Below, piece by piece: positions 5,940-11,039 of a stretch of 11,039 nucleotides of DNA. Source of the stretch: an uncultured Oscillospiraceae bacterium (lineage in GTDB: Bacteria; Bacillota_A; Clostridia; Oscillospirales; Oscillospiraceae); the NCBI GenBank assembly GCA_900770015.1, contig CAAGIU010000314.1, positions 1 to 11,039 on the forward strand, read 5' to 3'. The position numbers were made by a program, and so were the translations under genes. Each line of letters starts with the position of its first letter. The first letter of the stretch is position 1. Under the pieces are notes generated by a model, which saw only the letters and a program-made list of their open reading frames with translations, did no database searches and had not been told where the DNA came from.

Positions 5940-7463
5940 TTACTTCAGATTTTCGGAATAGAAGCGCAGCGCCGCGTTGACCGCGTTCACCACGGAATTG
6001 GATGTGACGGTGGCGCCGTTGACGGCATCGATGCCGTCGGGGCCGGAGGAAGCGCCGCCCTTGTTCAGGGTGAACTGCTCGGCCTGGGCACCGACGAACT
6101 GATCCATGAACTCCGCCTCGCCGCAGCGCATACCCATGCCGGGAGTCTCGTGCAGCTCGGTGAAGGCGATGCCGTTGAGGCTGCCGTCGGCACGGATGCC
6201 CACCACCAGCGCCAGACCGCCGTCGAAGGAATCGGAGTTGGACACATGGACCACATAGCCCACCACATTGCCGGATGCATCCTTGCCCACCACGGCGTTT
6301 TCGATGGTCACGCTGCCGTAGGTGCCCTGAGCATTTTCAATGGCAGAGCGGATGGCATCGTCCTTGTCAAAGGAAGCGGCATCGGGAACCACCTCCAGGA
6401 AGGCTGCCTGGTTGGCGTTTTCCTTGTTCTGCGCAATCCGGTCGGCGGTCATCACATACACACCGCTCAGAGCCACGCCTGCAACCAACGTGATGCACAG
6501 CAGGATGATAACGGGCTTGGGAATGGCCTTCTTGCGCTCCTTGGGGATGTAATAGGCATAGGGAATGGGGACAAACAGGTCATCGATGACCGGTCCCACC
6601 AGGTCCGCCAGCAGCACCGCGTAGGTGGTGGAGTCGGCGGAAGCGCCCTTGACCCGGAACAGGCCGATCAGGATGCCGGTGAAGGCGCCGAAGATCAGCT
6701 GGCCCTTGGTGGTGGAGGGACTGCTGACGGGATCGGTGGCCATGAAGAAGGCCGCCATCAGCAATCCGCCGCCCAGGATCTGGGGCAGAATGTACGCGGC
6801 AGACAGGCCATGACCGCCGAAGATGGCCACAAAGGCGGTGAAGGAGACGATTATGGAGGTGGGAATCTCCCAGGTGATGCCGCCGGAGAGCAGCAGATAG
6901 ATGCCGCCGACCAGCAGACCCAGAGCGGAGCTGCCGATGACGCCGCTGGTATTGCCGATGCACAGCGCCAGCAGATCCACGGTCTGGCCCGCAGCCACCT
7001 GCGCCAGAGGCGTTGCACCGGCCACGGAATCCAGGGTGTAGCCCGTCATGGCGGTGCCGAAGGAAATCAGCAGGAAGCTGCGGCCTGCCAGGGCGGGGTT
7101 CATGATGTTGTGGCCCAGGCCGCCGAAGAGGCACTTGACCACGAGAATGGCAAATACCGCGCCCAGCACCGGGATATACACCGGCACTCTGGCGGGCAGC
7201 GTCAGGGCCAGCAGCAGGCCGGTGACGATGGCGCTGCAGTCGCCGATGGTATTTTTTCTTTTGGTGACTTTGTCAAACAGGTACTCGGTGAGCACGGCGG
7301 CGGCAATGGACACGGCGATGATCATGGCAGAGTAAGCACCGTGGGCCCAGATGCCCAGAACCGTGGTGGGCAGCAGCGCAATCAGCACATCCCGCATCAC
7401 CGCTTTGGTGGAAAGCGGATTGCGGATGTGGGGGCCGCTGGAAATATTCAGAACTTCACTCAT
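5940..7463 (-). CDS. rnfDG: Fused RnfD-RnfG flavoprotein subunit
   Basis: A 507-aa protein joining two Rnf subunits normally made separately. Residues 1 to about 312 are RnfD: a multi-helix membrane protein of the NqrB/RnfD family with the flavinylation motif D145-SVAGA-T151 and the MATDPVSSPST segment. Residues about 313-507 are RnfG: one membrane helix (about 316-338) and an outward-facing FMN-binding domain with HETPGMGMRC (438-447) and D479-AVNGA-T485. The linker is very short (PKERKKAIPK), and there is no stop, RBS or start codon between the halves. The chosen start at 7463 has TAAGGAGGG about 8 nt upstream, overlapping the rnfC stop; the open frame extends further upstream, but only antisense to the real rnfC frame. 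Both covalent FMNs would need an ApbE-type flavin transferase, absent from the window. Confidence 0.93.
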   Translation of the reverse strand: MSEVLNISSGPHIRNPLSTKAVMRDVLIALLPTTVLGIWAHGAYSAMIIAVSIAAAVLTEYLFDKVTKRKNTIGDCSAIVTGLLLALTLPARVPVYIPVLGAVFAILVVKCLFGGLGHNIMNPALAGRSFLLISFGTAMTGYTLDSVAGATPLAQVAAGQTVDLLALCIGNTSGVIGSSALGLLVGGIYLLLSGGITWEIPTSIIVSFTAFVAIFGGHGLSAAYILPQILGGGLLMAAFFMATDPVSSPSTTKGQLIFGAFTGILIGLFRVKGASADSTTYAVLLADLVGPVIDDLFVPIPYAYYIPKERKKAIPKPVIILLCITLVAGVALSGVYVMTADRIAQNKENANQAAFLEVVPDAASFDKDDAIRSAIENAQGTYGSVTIENAVVGKDASGNVVGYVVHVSNSDSFDGGLALVVGIRADGSLNGIAFTELHETPGMGMRCGEAEFMDQFVGAQAEQFTLNKGGASSGPDGIDAVNGATVTSNSVVNAVNAALRFYSENLK

Positions 7464-7477
7464 TCGCGCATCCCTCC

Positions 7478-8800
7478 TTACCGTTTTTTGGCGGCCATGA
7501 TCTCGGCCTTGGTCAGCTTGAACAGCTGCATCAGAGGCCGTCTGGCAGGGCAGATGTAGCTGCAGCAGCCACAGGCGATGCACTCCAGGCCGTAGAGCTT
7601 CTTCTCGTAGCGCTCGTAGTCCTTCCGGTTGGCGGCGACCTGCATCAGCTGGGGAGAAAGGCCCAGGGGACAGACGCGGCTGCACCGGCCGCAGCGCAGG
7701 CAGGCGGTCATATTGGCCTCCGCCTCCTCCACCTCGTCAAAGGTCAGGGCGGTGATGGCATTGTTGTTCTTGCAGATGGCGCAGTCCAGCGTCGGCAGGG
7801 CAATGCCCATCATGGGGCCGCCGAAGAGGATCTTGCGGGTGCCTTCCTTCAGGCCGCCGCAGGCTTCCACCAGCTCGGAGGCAACGGTGCCCACCCGGAC
7901 CATGAAGTTGCCGGGGTTCACCACGGCATCACCCGAGACGGTGACGCTGCGCTCGATGAGGGCTTCGTTCCACTTGACGGCGCGGTAGATGGCCCGAATG
8001 GTGGCCACATTGTCCACCACGCAGCCCACATCCGCAGGCAGCTGGGTGGCCTTGATGCTGATATCCGCCACCACCTTGATCAGGCTGCGCTCGCCGCCCT
8101 GGGGGTACTTGGTCTGCACAGGCATGACGCTGATGTTGCCGGAGCAGGCAGCCTGCATGGCCGCGATGGCTTCGGGCTTGTTCTTTTCGATGACGATGAC
8201 GCCCTTGGCATTGGGGAACAGCCGCAGCATGATCTCCATGCCGCCGACAATTTCCGAGGCCTTGGTGCGCATCAGCTGGTCATCGCAGGTGATGCAGGGC
8301 TCGCACTCGGCACCGTTGGCGATGACATACCTGATCTTGTCGGGCTCCTTGGGGCTGAGCTTGACGTTGGTGGGGAAGCCTGCGCCGCCCATGCCCACGA
8401 TGCCGGCGGCCTTGACCCGGTTCAGGATCTCCTGATTGCTCAGGGAAGCCACATCGGTCTCCTGGCCGAAGCCCTCCACGGTGGTGTAGGCGCCGTCATT
8501 GGCAACGACGATGGCCTGACCCATGGCTCCGGTGGCTGTGGGCCGGGGCTCGATGGCTTTCACAGTGCCGGAAACGGAGCTGACCACATTGGCCGAGATG
8601 AAGCCGCTGGCTTCCGCGATGATCTGTCCCACCAGGACAGGGTCTCCCTTCTTGACCACGGGAACCGCGGGTTTGCCGATGTGCTGGCTGGTCATGAAGA
8701 CCAGATCGCCCACCGGAGCATAGGGGGTCAGAGGAATTTCCTTTGTCAATTCCTTCCATCCATCGGGATGGACGCCGCCCCGGAATGTTCTATCTCCCAT
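7478..8800 (-). CDS. rnfC: Rnf complex peripheral subunit RnfC
   Basis: A 440-aa cytoplasmic subunit that binds NADH/FMN and passes electrons between NAD and the rest of Rnf. Visible features are the N-terminal TFRGGVHP motif, the Gly-rich nucleotide/flavin loop GMGGAGFPTNVKL (136-148), the NGAECEPCITCDD segment (162-174), GGPMMG (327-332), and two C-terminal [4Fe-4S] motifs: CLRCGRCSRVCP (367-378) and CIACGCCSYICP (407-418). The ATG at 8800 is preferred: an AAGGAG site is about 8 nt before it but only 2 nt before the ATG at 8806. It is the first gene of the operon, about 70 nt after the predicted transcription start, and rnfDG follows with a 14-bp gap. Confidence 0.96.
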   Translation of the reverse strand: MGDRTFRGGVHPDGWKELTKEIPLTPYAPVGDLVFMTSQHIGKPAVPVVKKGDPVLVGQIIAEASGFISANVVSSVSGTVKAIEPRPTATGAMGQAIVVANDGAYTTVEGFGQETDVASLSNQEILNRVKAAGIVGMGGAGFPTNVKLSPKEPDKIRYVIANGAECEPCITCDDQLMRTKASEIVGGMEIMLRLFPNAKGVIVIEKNKPEAIAAMQAACSGNISVMPVQTKYPQGGERSLIKVVADISIKATQLPADVGCVVDNVATIRAIYRAVKWNEALIERSVTVSGDAVVNPGNFMVRVGTVASELVEACGGLKEGTRKILFGGPMMGIALPTLDCAICKNNNAITALTFDEVEEAEANMTACLRCGRCSRVCPLGLSPQLMQVAANRKDYERYEKKLYGLECIACGCCSYICPARRPLMQLFKLTKAEIMAAKKR

Positions 8801-8837
8801 AGACATCTCTCCTTACTGATATGTTCTGGAAACGCCC

Positions 8838-8863
8838 CGGCGGGCTGGGGACACACCCCGCCG
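8838..8863 (-). promoter_or_regulatory. Hairpin in the rnf 5' untranslated region
   Basis: Inverted arms CGGCGGG and CCCGCCG (7 bp, all GC) enclose a 12-nt loop that can also form a competing GGGG/CCCC mini-stem. The hairpin lies between the predicted start of transcription (about 8870) and the rnfC RBS (about 8809-8813). No U-run follows, so it is not a standard terminator. It may stabilise the 5' end of the mRNA or take part in regulation. Confidence 0.5.
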
Positions 8864-8876
8864 AGTTTACGAATAC

Positions 8877-8905
8877 ATTATAATTACAAATTCGCCAAAT
8901 TGCAA
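8877..8905 (-). promoter_or_regulatory. Predicted sigma-A promoter of the rnf operon
   Basis: On the minus strand there is a TTGCAA -35 box (8900-8905), a 17-bp spacer and a perfect TATAAT -10 box (8877-8882). This puts the transcription start near 8870 and gives a leader of about 70 nt to rnfC. It is the best promoter match in the gap. The -35 box sits beside repeated TTGC/GCAA half-sites, and a GATTTT-TGC-AAAATC dyad (8921-8935) lies 15 bp further upstream, a plausible activator or repressor site. Confidence 0.75.
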
Positions 8906-9084
8906 TTGCGTTCGCAGAGTGATTTTGCAAAAATCCGCTTCCAATTTTTGTGCACTTTCCATGTATAATGGCAAAAGCGCAAACGTTTGATATGCTTTTA
9001 TCAATAAAAATGCATCGAATGCCCGATTCGCACAATTCTTTTGATATAAATACAATAAATATGATATACGAAAGTCAAATACTC
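8906..9084. promoter_or_regulatory. AT-rich intergenic control region with several dyads
   Basis: This stretch between the divergent rnf operon and the small plus-strand ORF is much richer in A/T than the genes around it. It holds three dyads: GATTTT/AAAATC with a 3-bp centre (8921-8935), a perfect CAAACGTTTG palindrome (8980-8989), and CGAAT-GCCCG-ATTCG (9016-9030). These look like regulator binding sites; the neighbouring AraC-type protein is a candidate for one of them, without direct evidence. I see no gene or tRNA here. Confidence 0.45.
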
Positions 9085-9093
9085 TGGTATACT
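9085..9093 (+). promoter_or_regulatory. Predicted extended -10 promoter of the small ORF
   Basis: TGGTATACT is a good extended -10 element (TGn followed by TATACT). No convincing -35 box lies 17 bp upstream, which is acceptable for an extended -10 promoter. A start near 9100 would give a leader of about 38 nt to the ATG at 9138. The TRIC gene promoter has a very similar TGGTATAAT element. Confidence 0.5.
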
Positions 9094-9137
9094 CACGCCG
9101 CAAACCAAGCAAACCCTTTTTCAGGAGGAAAACCAAA

Positions 9138-9248
9138 ATGAAGCTGTTCCAATTCATGAAACATTCCGGCAACCGTGAGGAAATGCGTCAGGACGCCAAG
9201 GTGCGCTGCTATGTGTGCATCAACGGCATCATCATGCCCGTGCTATAA
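9138..9248 (+). CDS. Small 36-aa protein with a CxxC motif, function unknown
   Basis: A 36-codon ORF (begins MKLFQFMKHSGNREEM, ends with a hydrophobic INGIIMPVL tail) preceded by a perfect AGGAGG ribosome binding site (9123-9128, 9 nt from the ATG) and an extended -10 promoter. I do not recognise the family. Residues 24-27 form CYVC, which could bind metal or be redox-active. There is no signal peptide or long membrane segment. It is divergent from rnfC. Its stop lies inside the 3' end of the convergent araC-type gene (6-bp overlap), with no terminator before it. It could be a true microprotein, a peptide precursor, or a translated leader; the strong RBS is the main support for coding. Confidence 0.55.
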   Translation: MKLFQFMKHSGNREEMRQDAKVRCYVCINGIIMPVL

Positions 9249-9992
9249 GGCATCCCCGGCCGAAGCATAACGGCTGCGGTATTCCCTGGGCGTCATGCCG
9301 GTGGCTTTCCGGAACACACTGGTAAAGTGGCTCTGGGAGCAAAAAGCCAGATAATTTGCAATGTCCGAGTAGCTGTAGTCGCTGTAGCGGAGCATTCCCT
9401 CCGCCGCCTCGACCCGGCGATGGCGGATATAGTCGGAGACCGCTTTGCCGGTCTCCTTTTTAAATAATACGGACAGGTAGCTTTCGTTGAGTCCCACGGC
9501 AGCCGCCAGGTCCGTCAGCCTGATCTGCTCATACAGGTGATTGCCGATGTAATCGATGCAGTCCTTCACCTGTTTGGAGCAGATTCTCTGTTTTTTGACG
9601 GCGGTCATTTCCTTCAGGTAAAATTCCAGCATATCCCGATGGAGGGCGATGACCTCCTCCTCGGTCTGAAGCTCGTCCATTTTTCGGATATAGAGGTCGC
9701 TGGCGTTGTAGGCCCGCTCCTCGTCCATGCCGCCGTCCATGCAGGCCCGGCAGCACAGGGTGATGCTGGAAACAAAGAGATACTTGTAATTGCGTACCGG
9801 GTCCTCAGACAAGTGCCCCTGGATTCCGGCGCAGAAGGACTCCGTCCCCAGCTCCACAGCCTGGGGGTTGGCATCGCGCAAAAGCGCAAAGGGCAGCAGC
9901 TCCCGCCTGTGGCCCGGATGGTGGAAGTTGTTCTCCCGATTGAGAAATTCCAGATAAAACAGCTGCTTTTCCCGGATCGTCAGTTCCCGCAT
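9243..9992 (-). CDS. AraC-family transcriptional regulator
   Basis: A 249-aa DNA-binding regulator. The C-terminal 100 residues hold the two helix-turn-helix units of the AraC/XylS fold: the first at about 157-178 (LTDLAAAVGLNESYLSVLFKK), the second at about 207-229, ending in the signature FRKATGMTPREYR. The N-terminal part (about 1-135) resembles a sensor region found in other Clostridia AraC proteins (EDPVRNYKYLFVSSITL, then GGMDEERAYNASDLYI) and is unusually Cys-rich here (C54, C80, C81, C84). The ATG at 9992 is preferred over the one at 9998, because GGGAGG is about 8 nt from the former and 2 nt from the latter. Its target is unknown; the rnf operon, the small ORF or the TRIC gene are the nearest candidates. 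Confidence 0.88.
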   Translation of the reverse strand: MRELTIREKQLFYLEFLNRENNFHHPGHRRELLPFALLRDANPQAVELGTESFCAGIQGHLSEDPVRNYKYLFVSSITLCCRACMDGGMDEERAYNASDLYIRKMDELQTEEEVIALHRDMLEFYLKEMTAVKKQRICSKQVKDCIDYIGNHLYEQIRLTDLAAAVGLNESYLSVLFKKETGKAVSDYIRHRRVEAAEGMLRYSDYSYSDIANYLAFCSQSHFTSVFRKATGMTPREYRSRYASAGDAL

Positions 9993-10021
9993 GGGCATCG
10001 CCTCCCTGGTTGGATGCGATC

Positions 10022-10050
10022 ATTTTATCACAGACCCAAGGATTCTGCAA
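10022..10050 (-). promoter_or_regulatory. Possible promoter of the AraC-type gene
   Basis: On the minus strand, TTGCAG (10045-10050), a 17-bp spacer and TAAAAT (10022-10027) lie about 30 bp upstream of the preferred start codon. The -35 box matches the consensus only in its first three bases, so this is a moderate prediction. Confidence 0.45.
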
Positions 10051-10111
10051 TCGGCGTTTTCTTCCAGCGGAGGCATGGGGCAATTCTTTTGGTCCATTCA
10101 CCGCAACGCAC

Positions 10112-10140
10112 TTGTGTTTGCGCAAGTTTCGTGGTATAAT
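10112..10140 (+). promoter_or_regulatory. Predicted promoter of the TRIC-family gene
   Basis: TTGTGT (10112-10117), a 17-bp spacer and TATAAT (10135-10140) preceded by TGG make an extended -10 promoter about 35 bp before the start codon. An imperfect dyad, ACTTGTGTT/TGCGCAAGT (10110-10127), overlaps the -35 box and part of the spacer and could be an operator. Confidence 0.7.
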
Positions 10141-10174
10141 TTCCCGGAACTCCACCGGAAGGGACGGTCTTGCC

Positions 10175-10813
10175 ATGCCCTGGACACTCTTGTCATTTTT
10201 TGATCTCGTCGGCACCATTGCCTTTGCCATCTCCGGCGCCTTTGTGGCAATCCGCAACGATATGGATCTTTTCGGCGTCAACGCTCTGGCCGTCACCACC
10301 GCCTGCGGAGGCGGCATGATCCGGGATATGATCGTGGGGCAGATTCCGCCGATGATGTTCCGCAACCCCACCTATGTGCTGGCGGCGGCGGTGGTTGCCA
10401 ACATTGTCTTCCTGCTGTCGTACCTGCACCGCCATATGCCCCGGAGGTTCGCCCCGGTCTACGATATGACCCTGTTCTGGTTCGACACGCTGGGCCTGGC
10501 CGCCTTCACCGTGGACGGCGTCATGGCGGGGGTCAATGCCGGATTTGCCGACAATGCCTTCCTGCTGGTGTTTCTGGGCTTCATGACCGGCGTGGGCGGC
10601 GGAACCGTCCGGGATATGATGGCAAACCGGATCCCCGATATCTTCGTCAAGCACATCTATGCCGTGGCCTCCATCGCAGGCGGCATTCTGATGGTCTTCC
10701 TGCTCCGGCACACGGACTCCCGGGAAATCGCCATGATCGGCGGCTTTCTGGTCATCCTGATCCTGCGCAATCTGGCCCGCCACTTCCGCTGGAATCTGCC
10801 GAAGGTCAAATAA
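10175..10813 (+). CDS. TRIC-family (YadS/UPF0126-type) membrane protein
   Basis: A 212-aa hydrophobic protein with about seven membrane segments, made of two related halves. Each half carries the TRIC signature GGGxxRD: GGGMIRDMIVGQIPP at 45-59 and GGGTVRDMMANRIP at 141-154. The start of each half is also similar (FFDLVGTIAFAISG at 8-21; FWFDTLGLAAFTVDG at 101-115). Bacterial members form trimeric cation channels in structural studies, but the physiological role in bacteria is poorly defined; the family was previously annotated UPF0126 or glycine transporter-like. The start at 10175 is the first ATG after the promoter; the upstream GGAAGGGACGG is a mediocre RBS. The gene stands alone and is probably not part of the redox operon. 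Confidence 0.9.
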   Translation: MPWTLLSFFDLVGTIAFAISGAFVAIRNDMDLFGVNALAVTTACGGGMIRDMIVGQIPPMMFRNPTYVLAAAVVANIVFLLSYLHRHMPRRFAPVYDMTLFWFDTLGLAAFTVDGVMAGVNAGFADNAFLLVFLGFMTGVGGGTVRDMMANRIPDIFVKHIYAVASIAGGILMVFLLRHTDSREIAMIGGFLVILILRNLARHFRWNLPKVK

Positions 10814-10818
10814 AAACC

Positions 10819-10853
10819 AAATGCCGAAGGAACGAATGGCTCCTTCGGCATTT
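10819..10853 (+). terminator. Hairpin terminator after the TRIC gene
   Basis: A perfect 13-bp stem (AAATGCCGAAGGA at 10819-10831 with its complement at 10841-10853) encloses a 9-nt loop and begins 6 bp after the stop codon. On the plus strand the T-run after the stem is short. Read on the minus strand the stem is followed by GGTTTTTATTTG, so it may also stop transcription arriving from the right. Confidence 0.75.
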
Positions 10854-10925
10854 CTATATACTGTAATGTGCGGATCGGCCAGGCGCAGCGGAAAGGTAAA
10901 TTGGAATTTGGCGGGGTGCGCCAAA

Positions 10926-11039
10926 GGCTCCCTCTGCGAGGGAGCTGGCCGCGAAGCGGACTGAAGGAGAGAGCGTTGGTCGACCACCAGCGCTTCATAC
11001 GATACCGCATCAAAAAATCCGGGGCTCTCTCCCTCAGTC
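10926..11039. repeat. Inverted-repeat intergenic element, left part
   Basis: From 10926 there are three consecutive structures. The first is a 9-bp hairpin, GGCTCCCTC-TGC-GAGGGAGCT (10926-10946). The second is CCGC-GAA-GCGG (10949-10959). The third is a 16-bp arm at 10959-10974 that is complementary at 15 of 16 positions to the last 16 bases of the window (11024-11039). Between the outer arms lies a 49-bp centre with a perfect TGGTCGACCA palindrome (10977-10986). The order of structures suggests a symmetrical, MITE-like element whose right half lies beyond the window. I see no gene between 10814 and 11039. The core GCTCCCTCTGCGAGGGAGC resembles an intergenic repeat I associate with gut Clostridia. 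Confidence 0.65.

Noticed and set aside
6150..7559. A 469-codon plus-strand open frame over rnfDG
   Set aside because: It has the same antisense artefact pattern, with Gln/His/Gly-rich translation and no RBS, opposite a clear rnfD-rnfG gene.
7464..7685. N-terminal extension of the RnfD frame up to 7685
   Set aside because: The extra 74 residues overlap the end of rnfC in another frame and encode no RnfD-like sequence. The start at 7463 has an excellent RBS.
8962..8969. Plus-strand TATAAT as a second promoter toward the small ORF
   Set aside because: The -10 box is perfect, but there is no acceptable -35 box or properly spaced TGn, and it would give a leader of about 165 nt; the extended -10 at 9085 is nearer and better.
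10193..10987. A 264-codon minus-strand open frame opposite the TRIC gene
   Set aside because: It is antisense to a well-supported TRIC-family gene, with no recognisable domain, and it runs through the terminator hairpin and the intergenic element.

Overview
The window looks like chromosome from an anaerobic, high-GC Gram-positive bacterium of the Clostridia, probably a gut member of the Oscillospirales. This rests on the rnfCDGEAB gene order, strong AGGAGG-type ribosome binding sites, Clostridia-like AraC and TRIC proteins, and short hairpin repeats of a kind I associate with gut Firmicutes. The taxonomic call is an inference.

Layout. Positions 1-243 hold two 70-bp copies of a hairpin repeat and no gene. 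From about 8870 leftwards to 244 (minus strand) runs one compact operon: rnfC, a fused rnfD-rnfG, rnfE, rnfA, rnfB, then a very large multidomain redox enzyme, then a small NusG-domain-II membrane protein. A good sigma-A-type promoter (TTGCAA, 17 bp, TATAAT) lies just upstream of rnfC. To the right are a 36-codon plus-strand ORF with a strong RBS and promoter (9138-9248), an AraC-family regulator gene (minus, 9243-9992), a TRIC-family membrane protein gene (plus, 10175-10813) with its own promoter and a terminator-like hairpin, and at the edge the left part of an inverted-repeat intergenic element (10926-11039).

How the genes fit together. The Rnf complex couples electron flow from reduced ferredoxin to NAD+ with ion pumping and carries flavins on its outward-facing side. 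The gene after rnfB encodes a membrane-anchored exported protein of about 1079 aa with the order: TM anchor, FMN-binding domain, complete NrfA-type pentaheme cytochrome (one CxxCK and four CxxCH sites), second FMN-binding domain, fumarate-reductase-type FAD domain. Residues expected for both a nitrite-reducing and a fumarate-reducing active site are present. The simplest hypothesis is that Rnf, here with a covalently fused RnfD-RnfG unit, feeds electrons to this extracytoplasmic double reductase. That is the most interesting content of the window. The sequence shows the architecture and the linkage; the electron path and substrates are inferred.

No tRNA, rRNA, CRISPR array, transposase gene or phage gene was seen. 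Genes that the system should need (cytochrome c maturation, ApbE flavin transferase) are not in the window.
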